Below are positions 23,431 to 34,830 of a DNA stretch of 64,000 bases, one piece after another; the stretch's first letter is position 1, and every line of letters starts with the position of its first letter. The DNA is from Chimonanthus salicifolius (taxonomy: Eukaryota; Streptophyta; Magnoliopsida; Laurales; Calycanthaceae). The position numbers and the translations under genes were made by a program. The notes beneath the pieces are model-generated. The model was not told the DNA's origin. It did no database searches and was given only the letters and a program-made list of their open reading frames with translations. The stretch lies in assembly GCA_013350335.1 (NCBI GenBank), contig CM023534.1, forward strand, positions 24,323,302 to 24,387,301, in the 5' to 3' direction.

Positions 23431-24535
23431 ATATATGTAACATCCCGGATTTTCAAGTTATAAATATATATATATATGGAAATTGTCCATTAAATTTGTG
23501 AATTAATGGATATGGACCTTAGATGGGTAAGGTGTTGGGTCAATTACCCAATTAAGACCCAACGGAATTGTGGATATGGTTCAATTGAAATAAATGGATA
23601 AGATTTATTTAATTAGGTCAAGGTTGCCAATTGGGTCAAATACCAATTGGGATCCAATGGGTCATAGTTGACTTGGCCGACCACCATATGAATTAAAATG
23701 TGATTAAGGTGTGGCTGAATTAAAGTGGATTAAGTTCAATTGAGTTAATGAATGAGTACGAGTTTTGAGTTTAAAAGAATTAAAAATAATTGAGTTATGG
23801 TGAGTTGGATGGAAAGTTAATGGGACTACCATCTTAAGTGAGTGGAGTGGGAAGATGAAGAGTTTTGTTGCTTCAAAAGACACCTTCAAGGGTTACACGT
23901 TGGAATGGTGGGAGTTTCATCTCATGGGATGAAACTCCAAAGGAAGCTGTAATGAGGGAGGTGAAGAGCCATGGTGGTTACAAAGGGGTATCACCAAAGG
24001 ACACCACCCTTGGCCAATCCTCATTGATCAAGATAAGGAAGTTGGAGGGTTTTGATGTTACACAACACGTACCCATGCATACACGTTGGAACATGGAAGC
24101 CCAAGGGGCATATGGTTGGGAGTTTCATCTCTTGGGATGAAACCCCCAAAGTAAGTAGCAATGGGGAGGTGAAGAGTCATGGGAGTTACAAAAGGGGTAT
24201 CAACCAAAGGATACCACCCTTGGCTGAATTACATTGGGCAGCAAAGAGAATTATTTGCTTTATCTCACTCTCTCCCTCTTTCACTCAAGGCCGAGAGTAT
24301 TTTCTATCCCAAGCTTCTCTCTCTCTCAAACTTACCCTCTTGGTCGAACCACTCCTAGAGATTTTATCAAGATCAATCTCGGCCAAGGATCAAGAAGGAA
24401 GGAAGAAGACGCTAAAGAAGGAAAAGATTGGAGGAGCAAGAAGGAGCGAAGGAAACCGGAGGAGTCGCGAAATCGATAAGTACTTGATGAGATTTTTAAT
24501 AAGTAAGAAAAGAATGGTCAAGGATCATGGTTCAG

Positions 24536-25890
24536 GCCCTTGCATGGCCGAACCCTAATTGTTGTGTATGTATGGAAAAGATCTCATGCATGCTAAAATA
24601 AGGTATTATGATCAAAGATCATGGGCTGGCCTTGCATGGCCAAACCCTAAGGTTGATATGCATGGACCATTAACGGACAAAAGAAGGGTTAGATGAGGTT
24701 CGGCCATGGTGTATGGCCGAACCCCATCAAAGGATTATAATCTTGGATGCATGATTTTTAAATGGAAATGATGAACCATAGGGTTCGGCCATGGTGTATG
24801 GCCGAACCCCATGGAATGTTATTATAATTTTAAAAGGTTTTATATGAATTTATGTTAGTGACTTTAAAGGGTTCTAAAGGAGGGAAACAATGGAGTAATG
24901 TTAATCATTTTAATTGGGTCTAAATGATGTAAGGGGTGGAGAACCATGGACCATGGATTCAGCCATGGTGTATGGCCGAACCCCATGGAAGAAATATTGA
25001 TGGATTTTGGGGTTTTAAATGAAGGACTTTTCATGGACTTAAGTGGACTTAAGTGTATGATTAACACCCCCCATGGAGGGACTTTGGTATGGATTTAATG
25101 TTGTAAGTGATTTAAGAAAAGAGGCATCATGGGTTCGGCCATGTTGTATAGGCCGAACCCCATGAACCATTTTAATGGGTCATTTTGTAGTATGTCATGA
25201 TTTGATGAATCATTTATGGAACTAGGTTTGTGGATCGGATATGGACCTAAGTATGGGTAAATATGTGATTACCTATGGAAGGAAAGAATGGCCAAATGGT
25301 GAAATTAAAGGACCATGGGTTCGACCATGGTGTATGGCCGAACCCCATGGATCATGTTTTTGGTTTTAGACATGCATAAATGGCCTAAGTGAATGATTGA
25401 ATCATAGAAAATGTTTTATGGATTTAGGGCTTCCATTAATATAAAACTAATGGAATGATTTTGGGACTTAAGTCTTGTATATGTAAGCTAAGTGAGTAGT
25501 CATGGAAAGATTAATGGCAAAGAGTTAAATATGGGTGAAAATGATAGATCATGGATTCGGCCATGGTGTATGGGCGAACCCCATGGGGAATGTCTTTATG
25601 GACTTAGGTGGTTATTAATGTTAAATGATTAATCTATAAGTGATTAGATTAATGAAACAAAGATGGCATGACCTTGGACTTAATTTAAAAGATCAAAGGA
25701 TTAAAAAAAGAAGGGCACAAAACCAAGGGAGTGAGATTCGGCCATGTTGTATGGCCGAACCCCACAAAGATGTATTTTGTGGACTTAGGGTTTTTAAAAT
25801 GATTTACTTGGATGTGATTGGTTAAATCAAAAGAGGGACCAAATTCAAGTGGATGAGGTTCGGCCATGTTGTATGGCCGAACCCCACAAA
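24536..25890. repeat. TTCGGCCAT/ATGGCCGAA palindrome array in element C
   Basis: About eight full palindromic units at roughly 24698-24727, 24780-24809, 24957-24986, 25132-25163, 25318-25347, 25555-25584, 25736-25765 and 25857-25886, plus single arms near 24543 and 24637. Each unit is gggttcggccat, a 4-6 base spacer (usually ggtgt or gttgt), then atggccgaacccc, so the stem is about 10-13 bp. Spacing between units is 80-240 bases, and the DNA between units is only weakly similar, so the hairpins are better conserved than their surroundings. Confidence 0.85.
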
Positions 25891-26220
25891 GATGTGTTTA
25901 TGGACTTAGACATGATTGGAAATCAAATGTAACATGGGTTTGATTAATTGATATGTAATAAGGTAACGGGACCTCACAAGCGGTGTACGATCGGCGATCA
26001 GTTTCCAGACAAAAACGCAAGGACACGTTAGTTGATCATTGGTAGGATTCTACCTCTTTGAAACCATGGGACATGTAATATGATTTTAGTTCATGATTTT
26101 GATGAGTTATTTTGTATCAAATGTTACGTTTCAAATATGGAATTTTAATGCTATGGTTTGTATTATTTCATAGCATGTTGGCATTTGTATCTCATGCATA
26201 GGCATGGGAGGGATGATATG

Positions 26221-26502
26221 TAACCGGAGACCACACTCTGTCGGGGCGTCCGTAAGGCAACTGTGGGGGTACCTTGATGTGCATTATCCATCAAGAGGTA
26301 ACCGGAGACCCACGCTCCGTCGGGGCGTCCGTAAGTCGTGAGGGGTACCTTGATGTGCATTATCCCATCAAGAGGTAACCGGAGACCACACTCAGTCGGG
26401 GCGTCCGTAAGACAACTGTGGGGATACCTTGATGAGGAGTTTTCCATCAAGAGGATACTATGTTTTGTGAGGATACCTTGATGAGGAGCTTTCCATCAAG
26501 AG
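26221..26502 (+). repeat. Tandem stem-loop array in element C (four units)
   Basis: Four hairpins CTTGATG - loop - CATCAAG at 26273-26295, 26349-26372, 26428-26451 and 26477-26500. The first three are in repeats of about 78 bp that also share ggtaaccggagacc and cggggcgtccgtaag. Loops are tgcattatc or aggagttttc-like. The same arrangement with different arms is in D and B. Confidence 0.8.
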
Positions 26503-27370
26503 GATGTTTTGTGATTGTGTTATGGCTAATAGGTGGGACTCATGGCATATGGCACACATGGCATGGCATTGTATCAGCATGATTATGATCTCTATTATCA
26601 TGCAATATTTCTGGCTTTTATCTGTATGATTGGATCTCTATTATCATACACTGTTTTGGATACAATACTTTACAAGTACGGTATGATATATTATATCTGG
26701 AATTTTGGTACTGACCCATGTGTTTGACCCTAATTGGAATACGTACTTGGCGCGTTGTCTAACACCCTACTTCTACCCTAGTTGATGACACAGGAAATGG
26801 ACTGAACAAGGACGTGATAGGAGCCAAGCTTAAGAGCTTGGATGATTAAGTTTTATTTTGTTTAAATTACTCATGGATAATGTGATTTGAGTAACTAGCA
26901 GTCGGGAATGTAATAACTTAAGATTATTTGCTATGGTTTGAATGTTAACTTTGGATATGTTAACTTAAGATAATTATTGTTAAGTGTTGGACTACTTTGC
27001 TATCTAAAATGGAATAGAATTGTTATTCTATTATAATTCTGCATCTATGATTATTCTGCATGTTAACTTGAGTACGTGTGAACCGTTTTAGTGGACTTGG
27101 TCCACGCACACGTATGGTTGGCCAGTTAAGGGTCGGGCTTTGTAAGCTCAGACTTAGTTCGCGTCGTGGCGTCCCATTCTCTCTCACTCTTCTATTTAAA
27201 AAAAAAAAAAATAGACTCTGATTTCGGAAAACGAGTGAAAAAGGGCGGGGCATTACAATATACTCCGCCTCCTTTCTGAGTCATAAAAACATGTTTTGTT
27301 TGTTGGAGGTGGCTGATTGAGTTCCAACTCAAGCTGCAGCGAATCATCGAGCTGTCTGGAGTCCCCGTCG

Positions 27371-27703
27371 CTAGAGGCTTCTCAAAGGCTTTAGACCAAC
27401 TTCTGCGAATTTAATTTCAATTTCACCTTGAAGCATTCTAACCACATCGGACATTGCAGGTCTAAGAGCAGGAGATGGATTGGTGCATAGGAGAGCCAAA
27501 TTCAGTATCCTCATTGCCTCTTCTTTAGAGTAGTCTGGCCCAAGATTTGGGTCAACAAGTGGCGGTTGTAATTCAATTTCACCTTGAAGCATTCTAACCA
27601 CATCAAACATTGCAGGTCTAAGAGCAGGAGATGGATTGGTGCATAGGAGAGCCAAATTCAGCATCCTCATCGCCTCTTCTTCAGAGTAGTCTGGCCCAAG
27701 GAC
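27371..27703 (-). pseudogene. Tandemly duplicated 3' fragment of an LRR receptor-like kinase
   Basis: On the minus strand the same kinase C-terminal piece is read twice: EEAMR(M/I)LNLALLCTNPSPALRPAM(F/S)DVVRMLQGE. This is the end of the protein kinase domain (subdomain XI; the RPAM arginine is the conserved one) as in plant receptor-like kinases. The repeat unit is about 158 bp (copies near 27412-27543 and 27570-27703). No ATP-binding, catalytic-loop or DFG part is present, so this is a fragment that cannot phosphorylate anything. An adjacent 105-bp tandem duplication (27703-27911) looks like the intron or flank of the same gene. Confidence 0.75.
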
Positions 27704-27911
27704 AGTTATTGCACATTCTTTTTTCCATGTTGTGTTTAAAAACTACAAACTACATATGTTCTTGGTAATATTACACTCAAAAATAAATAAAATGCAGAAA
27801 ACAAGAACAGTTATTGCACATTCTTTTTTCCATGTTGTGTTTAGAAACTACAAACTACATATGTTCTTGGTAATAATATTACACTAAAAAATAAATAAAA
27901 TGCAGAAAACG
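27703..27911. repeat. 105-bp tandem duplication
   Basis: Two near-identical units, 27703-27807 and 27808-27911, each starting cagttattgcacattc and ending aaaatgcagaaaac. They adjoin the duplicated kinase fragment. Confidence 0.85.
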
Positions 27912-29065
27912 TAGGAAAGCTTGTAGATATCAATACAATCATAAATATCTTCTTCCATCTGCAGAATCACAATCCCGAATAAATATTGTATGCAATCAAC
28001 TTAAAAATTAAAGGCTACAAGCACTTATAACAGTTAAAAATTCTTGAAAATAGTATCATATTACAAAGGTCCATTTGATTATATTGATAATTGCAAAAAA
28101 TAAAAAATTAAAAAGGGTACAACTTTCAAACATGGACAAAAACAAATGACCAGACACTTCAAAAGATAGCAGGTTCCAACATACCCACCAAAAGGATTGA
28201 GTCAGCATACACTACAGTAGCAACAATAAAAGGGGTAATTTACTACAAGGAGAAAATAGGGTTGGCATCAGTATTGGAAATATGCAAGTGGTCTTAAATT
28301 CTTTCCATGTGATGTGCTTTCATTTGTTTCTTATTTACAATCTGGACTCTCTTTTTCTTCAGTGAGGATGCAATCTCGTAACGATCCGATTTTTCAAAAA
28401 GTAATTTAATCTACGGTATCTATATATAACCATTTTCGCACTTGGACGACCAGTTGGAAAGATCCGGGAGGTTGTCAAAAGTGAGATTGTGAGAATAATA
28501 GAGTAGAAGGGTCGAATTTCCGAGGGTGAGGTGTCAGAAGTCAGACAATATTGGAACTCTAATAGGTGACTATCGGAGGCTATTAGAACTCCGACTAGAG
28601 AGCAACATTTTGGGAGCTTTTTGGAGATCTCTTTCGGAAGTCCGACTTGTTCCAGCAATATTGGAGTTCCGATATTTAATCATCGGAGTTCCAATATCAC
28701 GGAAATGAGAAGGGGGATTTAAGCACCTATGTTGATCAGAGAGGCCATTTCCTCTCTGATTTCTCTCTGGGTTTCAACCAGAGGACATCCTCCAGCCCCT
28801 CCCACCACTCCAACCCTTGTGCATGTAGTGACCCGACCCTTAGTGTTGATATTTCAGCCTAGGCCATATCTGACTCATATTGGCTAATATTTTAGATACA
28901 TCAACAAAATATTAACCGAAATTTGCGACACTAGTAAATGCCAAACCTGACATATATTGGTTAATATTTTGTTATTTTCTTAAGGTAAGTAGTAATCAGC
29001 CATATAAAGCTCTCAATAGACAACTTCCGCAAACAGACTTTGACTAGGTATGGCAATGGATCACT
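27912..29065. other. Intergenic stretch, no gene recognised
   Basis: AT-rich at first. Near 28378-28410 (cgtaacgatccgatttttc) and 28826-28840 (gtagtgacccgaccc) there are sequences that resemble the ends of TGTAAC..CCG-type LTRs, but no duplication or matching end supports an element. The open frames on both strands at 28359-28708 have no domain. Confidence 0.35.
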
Positions 29066-29206
29066 TACATCACTTTCTTTCTTGGCATTGATCAATTTGA
29101 AGAGCTCAAGTCTCTACCAAAGGGGGTGTTGTTGCAGAATCACACAGCTCTACAAGCCCTCGAAATTAGCCAGTGTCCAAAGCTGAAGAAATATTAATTT
29201 GATGAG
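29066..29206 (+). pseudogene. NLR leucine-rich-repeat fragment
   Basis: The plus-strand reading LGIDQFEELKSLPKGVLLQNHTALQALEISQCPKLKKY followed by a stop is typical of the last repeats of a CC-NBS-LRR disease-resistance protein (motifs LKSLPKG and L-AL-ISQCPKLK). No NB-ARC domain is nearby. Isolated fragment; the left edge is uncertain. Confidence 0.6.
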
Positions 29207-29946
29207 CTTCTAGGCTTAAAATGTTCAAAATAAAGGTCTAATTCTTGTACTATGGGTCCAAGCCCATTTGCACACGATCGGGTTAGCGGATCTCATTTTG
29301 TTAGGCACAAAAAATACATACTAAGAGAGAATTCAAATTTTGAATATGTTGTGTGAGGAAATCATTGACCAAGTCAAAGGAAAACAACAAGATTATGTAG
29401 CACATGAAACATGGGAAGCAACATAGAAAGCAACATGATTGTGGCGCCATCATAGAGAGAAATTTTGCCATGACTTCTCCAATTACTTTCAAAGTAACAT
29501 AAATTTGGGCGTTGTTGAAAAGGTAATCTAATAACCTATCCAATTGATTCAAATGCATGCAATTTAGACATCACATTGGACTTAAAATAAGACAATTGTT
29601 ATAATTATGGGAAAAAAGGCCTAAACTATTGTAAATGTAAAAATAAAAATAGTACCACCCGTATCAATAGAATTGATTGGGCCTTAGCACATACTATGTG
29701 TACATGTTACTAGCTACAATAAGGAGCAGACAAGAAGAAAGAATAAAAAATCGATGAAATTATATAAATCCAAGACATGTTACTAGCTACAATCTATGTT
29801 CAATTAAACTAGAAAACTAATAAGCAGAATGATGAACATATAATTTCATTCTTGGAACAACAATAATAAACAACTTTGAAAAGTGGTAGCTAACAGAGAC
29901 ATACATCAATGATCAAACATCACTAGGAGAGATGGTAGAAAATACC
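29207..29946. other. Intergenic stretch, nothing recognised
   Basis: AT-rich. One minus-strand frame (29301-29558) has no recognisable domain. Confidence 0.4.
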
Positions 29947-30258
29947 TTATTTACGTCCACTAGTGTGAAAGAAGAGGTCGCCACTAGCATGACCTCCAAT
30001 CCACCTCCCATACATCAAAGACTCGGGAAGAAAAGAATGTGCATAACCACATTCAACGGTAACTATTGGAATGTGCGAGTCACCATAACAATTAACTAAG
30101 TGAGGATTGTTCTTGATTTTCAATTCACAAAGTGATGCAAGATTTGGAACCCACTTAGGTAAAGAAGTCAAGCTTTCACATTCTTCAATGCACAAGCTTT
30201 CTAGTTTTGTGAGATGCTGCTGCAGCCCTTCTGGAAAAGAATCCATCTTTGGCAGTGA
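29947..30258 (-). pseudogene. 3' exon of an NLR gene, LRR end
   Basis: Minus-strand reading LPKMDSFPEGLQQHLTKL.., then CEELTSLPKWV-like LRRs (ECESLTSLPKWVPNLASLCELKIKNNPHLV), to a stop at 29947. This is the LRR carboxy end of a CC-NBS-LRR immune receptor. A splice acceptor-like 'actatcag' precedes it at about 30258, so it looks like a terminal exon. No NB-ARC or CC region is found in the window and the fragment is on the opposite strand from the LRR piece at 29066, so I treat it as a remnant. A transcribed gene with distant exons is not excluded. Confidence 0.6.
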
Positions 30259-30494
30259 CCTGATAGTAAACTTGTATCGTTATTGCAAAAATGTAAACAA
30301 AGGAGATGCTAACATACATTTAAAGCATACATCTTTAGCCACCATTTACATTAGATATGCTAGAGAGAGAGAGAGAGCGCGCGCACATCTATTGTATGTT
30401 AGAAGGATGTGAAAATGCTTGAGAAATAGGACCTTTATTGGAAGTCAAATAGAAGCTTTAGATGTTTAGGAAAAAAAAGCAGCAGTGATCTTAC

Positions 30495-30591
30495 CTCATC
30501 ACATTGCCAAGTACTACTCATGCCATGGTGACGAACTATCTTAATATTTTCGCTCATCAAATACTTTACACCATCTCTAGAGTTTCGTGCC
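30495..30591 (-). other. Possible short exon upstream of the NLR 3' exon
   Basis: On the minus strand an open stretch is bounded by an acceptor-like 'cactgaag' and a donor-like 'gatgag/gtaaga'. It could be an exon of the same decayed gene. I do not recognise the peptide. Confidence 0.25.
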
Positions 30592-32390
30592 TTCAGTGTA
30601 ATAATTAAGATCTGTAGTAAAAATTTACAAATATGAAATTGTAGCCATGATGTTGATTAAAGAAAGGAATCAGAGCCAATGTTAGATCCATTCATCAAAT
30701 TTAACCCATTTACCCATTTATCCCTTTTGAAAATCTACCAAAAAACAAAAATGAAAAAACAGCAAGACTAGAGCTTTATCTTATCAATTTTCAACTCAAT
30801 GATTAAGATTTTTCTGGTAAATACATCAACAAGATTTAGTCCATGTTGGCCAAGGTGGCAATACATGTTGGGGTATTGGCCAACACAAACCCATTTAAAA
30901 CATTGTGGTTGCATCTTGTGCCGACCAACGGAATTGGTCTTATGCAACACATTCCTGCTATGTGTTTGCCACAATACTTAAAAAGTTGACATTTAGACAC
31001 AAAATAATAGTGGTAAAAGCCGTCAGATCCAACTCTATGTGCATCAATTTGTTCTAAGATTTTCTTTAGAACACCTAATTGATATAAGGTAATGACATTT
31101 TTACTTAAATTTGGAAAAAAGAGATGCATAAAGCCATGAACTCAGTAGCAACAGGCAGCTGAGGACAGAAGAGGCGAGGGACTAGGGTTTCAAAAGAGGG
31201 AAGAATGAATGAGGTGTTTCCCTCAAAGATCCAGATGAAGAAATCGGTGAAAACATAAAATAGATTGATGATCTGTGAAATCATAAGTAGTGCTCAATTT
31301 TTTTAAAGATTAAATCAATTTGACCTCCCAATTTGAGATTAAGACCTAAATTCCTTCGGTCATTTATTTAATTTATTATGGGCATATCAGAAGGCCAACC
31401 AGATATTTCATGAAGACAAATCAGAAAAAGGAATAAAAACACTCACGATGGAGATGGAGGTTTTGCAAATTCTGTAGCAAGATACAAGACATTGGCACGA
31501 AGCAGAGGATTCGCAGCCTACACAAGTATGATCCTATTGTAATTTGGCCATCACTTCAAAATTCAAATAAAGGAAGAAAAGCTCCAACTGCGTGAATTGA
31601 AGGGTGTGGAAAAGCTCCTTGATTTATATAGACGAGGGAGGGACTCCAACTGCGTCTCACCACAGTTGGTGAATGAATAAATGCAAAGCAGTAAATGTCA
31701 GATTCACACGTAGGATTATAATGTTAAGATTAAGTAATCAAATTTAAATTTTTAGACTGAAATTTGATTGACCACGTACTTGGTCAAGTAACTTTTAATT
31801 TCACTAATTAATTTTATATTATATCTGAAGTTGAAATTGATCTGATTTATATATGGAAAATGGAATTGAGTTTACTCTAATTGATTTCAAGAATCTAATT
31901 ATTAGTTAGCATTGTGGCTATTAATGAGTCATTACATTCCTGAGTTATCGGCTAGTAAAAGCCCGAACTCAACCATCCAATATTTTTTTCTTTAAGCTCA
32001 CATATTTTATACAATTTTTCTATTTTTAGTTATAATATAAAACATCTCCATCATATTATCCAAATTCACCCAATTTAATTGTAAAGTTCTATTTTCTATT
32101 TTTAGTCAAATTTTATACAAATTTTCTCTATTATTAAACAATAATATGATAAAGTAAGATTATATCTTTTCAACCCACCAAATTTTACTTTAAAATGCTT
32201 TTCTTATTTTTACTTACTATTTAATGAATTTTACTTATATTTTGTCTGCCCACATAAAAACAAGTGATAAAGATCTATTTGAGTGAACCTATTCTTTATA
32301 TGTACATACATAAGCAAAGAGATAAAAGTGTTTAAACTAAAATATTTAACAAACTTTATTTTTTAAGCTAATCATATTTCATTTTTCTAA
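30592..32390. other. Intergenic stretch, no gene recognised
   Basis: Short open frames at 30768-31129 lack domains. A ga microsatellite is just upstream (30361-30377). From 31640 on the DNA is very AT-rich. Confidence 0.4.
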
Positions 32391-32407
32391 AATTATTATT
32401 TTAATGT

Positions 32408-32571
32408 CTATATAAGTGTAACTCAACTAGTTGCTTCCGACTTTAGGAAGCGGAAGGTTGCGAGTTCGAGTCCCTCCCATGGCTTAATCTTAGTGTGCTT
32501 AGGGATAATGGGCTCATCTATAGAGATTTATGCTGGTTATCCTGCGGCTTCCCACATAAATTTAAAAAAAA
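32408..32571 (+). mobile_element. tRNA-derived SINE
   Basis: An RNA polymerase III promoter layout is visible: an A-box-like gtgtaactcaactagttg (32416-32433) and a B box in ggttgcgagttcgagtccc (32456-32474). The tail is an A-run (32563-32573). Flanking direct repeats of aattattattttaatgt type (32391-32407) and aattattattatt-taatgt (32573-32593) fit target-primed insertion. A body of about 160 bp suits a plant SINE. It is not a functional tRNA gene, because the acceptor stem does not pair. Confidence 0.7.
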
Positions 32572-32593
32572 AAATTATTATTATTATTTAATG

Positions 32594-33593
32594 TTTGTAT
32601 TTACACCACATTGATTTCTAAAAGTACACTGGTTTTAAAAAATTTCTTTCAAATTCCAATTACTGACTCAGTCACTCCACGTCACTTTTCCACTTCTGCA
32701 TTTTGATTCTTTTTTCTTTCCTCTTTTCGAACGCTTCTAGTCTCCACTCACCAGTGGATGAAAAAAGGAAGTTTTTGCTGCAAATGTTGAAGAAATAAAA
32801 AAGTGATCAGATTGTCAAAAGGGAAAAGAGATGTGACTGAATTAATGTTGCATAATAAGTAATCAGATTCTTTTGATGGGTTCAACTCTCAGTAAAATAT
32901 ATGCACATGCACTTGGGTGAAAAAAAGAAAAAGAATTATTAGTGTCAGATTCGAGTCTTTATGGACAGTGAATTTATGCTTCTAACAGGTAAATTCAAAA
33001 AGAAGGAAAATTTTTTGTTGCCAATTTTACCATTGGGTGAAAAAAAGTCAGTCTAGCATTTTTAAGGTATTTTTCTTTTATAGTGAAATCGCGTGAGAAT
33101 AGATTCACACTTGAGTTAATTTTTTTATATAAAACAAATGGTTTTGAGTTACCCTGATATAGTGCACATTTTATAACTCATAATGGACTCTACCTTTCAG
33201 TCTTTCAAATTGGACATATGTGCTTTCATGCGGTCAAAGTAAATTTTTAAAATATTGATAAATATCTTCTTTTACATATTATAAATTATATTTATTTAAT
33301 ATAAAAATATATTATATTTTCTAAAAACATATGATATTTTTTATTACACTCCAATTTCTGTGATATATTTGTTTATTTATCGCTATGTAAGAAATGAAAA
33401 TTGAAAAGGCACAACAGTATCCATCCATTATTATTGAAATTTTAGTGCTATTATCTTCAATCCAATTTTTACTTTTCACCTTTTGACTAAAATTTTTATC
33501 ACTACAAAATTATCAATATGCTTAAAATCTGTGCTCACTCAAAATGCATCTTTGGAATTTACCAAAATGTTTTGATTTTGGTTGTGGGCAGAA
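32594..33593. other. AT-rich intergenic stretch
   Basis: No gene or repeat that I can support. Confidence 0.4.
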
Positions 33594-33690
33594 GTGAAGT
33601 GTTGTAAAAATGTAAATATCCCATACAACTTTGAAACTAATAAACAAAAGAAAGAAAAGGTGTGAATGTGTGATAGAGTCTATGAAGTGT
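33594..33690. repeat. Relative of the foldback element's terminal sequence
   Basis: gaagtgttgtaaaaatgtaaatatcccatacaact... then gaaactaataaacaaaagaaag and gaaaaggtgtga follow the terminal part of the foldback element at 37255-37340 and 38505-38575. Here only one end is present. Confidence 0.7.
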
Positions 33691-33737
33691 GAAGTATATC
33701 AAAGAAAATGTGTGAAGTATGATTTAGAAAATACCAT

Positions 33738-33975
33738 TTCTCCGTTAATATTGAGATTTTTATACTTCTCCTATTATTACCGTCAAAATCTGATAGAATT
33801 GCAATAATATCGTGAAAATCTGTTAATATTGTGACATTCACTACAATTTTTAATTTTTTATATTATAATTTGATATTTAAAAATGAATTTGCGTGGCATT
33901 AGATAACATTTTATGATTCAAGAAATATTTGATAATAAATTTTATTTTGTTTTATGAGATGATTATCAAAGTAAT
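33738..33975. repeat. Dispersed repeat, copy 1 (partner at 59297-59525)
   Basis: The segment from taccattt to gatta-tcaaagtaattt aligns in order with 59297-59525, for example tttgatatttaaaaatgaatt, ttagataacattttatgat and aagaaatatt-gataata. Class unknown; neither copy has visible ends. Confidence 0.7.
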
Positions 33976-34000
33976 TTATTTCTTATGTTATGCTTTAATC

Positions 34001-34149
34001 CAGGGGTCGAAAAAATGGTCTCGACCTATATATCGGCCGATACGATATATTGACTGATATTTCGTTATCAGCCGATAGTTTTCTTTCTCCTTAATTTTTT
34101 TACAAAAACGGCCGATATTATGATATCGGCTGATATGATCCGGCCCCTG
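34001..34149. mobile_element. 149-bp hAT-type MITE
   Basis: Ends CAGGGGTCG... and ...CGGCCCCTG are inverted. The 8-bp flanks ctttaatc (33993-34000) and ctttaacc (34150-34157) differ by one base. The interior repeats atatcggc(c/t)gata in both orientations. No coding capacity. Confidence 0.8.
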
Positions 34150-34157
34150 CTTTAACC

Positions 34158-34651
34158 AACTTAAACAGGCTTGAATAATATCATCTTATTCTCTGTGATG
34201 AATGTTTAATATTAAACAAAGGAATGCCATGGTCACCATTAAACTATTTATTTATAAATAAACAATTGATATTTAAATAATAGAATAATTTCAATTTTGT
34301 TTTCTCAAGTTCTCCTCTTCTTAAAGTTGGTCCCTACCCTATTCTATATATATACGTTTGTCTTTTAACAATCACTAACATGATAGGCTTCATAGTATTT
34401 CATGCACACCTAGACTAAGAGTCACAAATGAACTCGTTTTGATCTATTAGAAAGGTTTGTCATTTGTGACTAATGAAAAATTAATTTAATTGAATTAATC
34501 AGATCAAAAATTTTAAGTAATCTAAAATTTGATTACTTTGAATTTTTTTTTTATACCTAAACTTTAAAGTTTTTAAAAATAAAGCAACTTTGGCAAATGG
34601 GTTTAGTTTTACGTTACTTTCAATGGCAGGCTGGTAGAGTCAGTCCCCATT
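34158..34651. other. AT-rich intergenic stretch
   Basis: Nothing recognised. Confidence 0.4.
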
Positions 34652-34720
34652 CTTTTAACGGATGGTTGAGGAATCTTTTAACTGATGGTTGAGGAATCTT
34701 TTAACTGATGGTTGAGGAAT
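34652..34720. repeat. 23-bp tandem repeat, three copies
   Basis: Units 34652-34674, 34675-34697 and 34698-34720, of the form cttttaac(t/g)gatggttgagg plus aat; only the first unit differs, by one base. Confidence 0.9.
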
Positions 34721-34830
34721 GGGAATGGAAACTAAATTGTATGGAAATGGAAATGGAACCCTCACTCTTTATCTTGGGAATGGAAACTAAATTGTATGGA
34801 AATGGAAATGGAACCCTCACTCTTTATCTT
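34721..34830. repeat. 55-bp tandem repeat, two identical copies
   Basis: Units 34721-34775 and 34776-34830, each starting gggaatggaaactaaattgt and ending cactctttatctt. They directly follow the 23-bp array. The identity suggests a recent duplication. Confidence 0.9.

Larger units (their letters stand above)
23436..27257 (+). mobile_element. Element C: 3.8 kb solo-LTR-like element, TSD atata
   Basis: Starts TGTAACATCCCGG and ends GGGCGGGGCATTACA, with a perfect 5-bp duplication atata (23431-23435 and 27258-27262). No gag or pol. The modules occur in the same order as in D: a purine-rich block after about 24380, a run of TTCGGCCAT palindromes (24540-25890), a 'ggtaggattctacct' block (26041-26054), a stem-loop array (26273-26500), and a conserved 3' block (gttggccagttaagg at 27117-27131, an A-run at 27199-27211, gactctgattt at 27214-27224). 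Interpreted as a giant solo LTR; the open frames inside are not protein-like. Confidence 0.85.

Noticed and set aside
28359..28840. Solo LTR with gtaacgatccg and gtgacccgaccc ends
   Set aside because: No matching opposite end and no 5-bp duplication found.
32408..32480. tRNA gene
   Set aside because: A and B boxes are visible but acceptor and anticodon stems do not form; the poly-A tail and long flanking repeats indicate a SINE.
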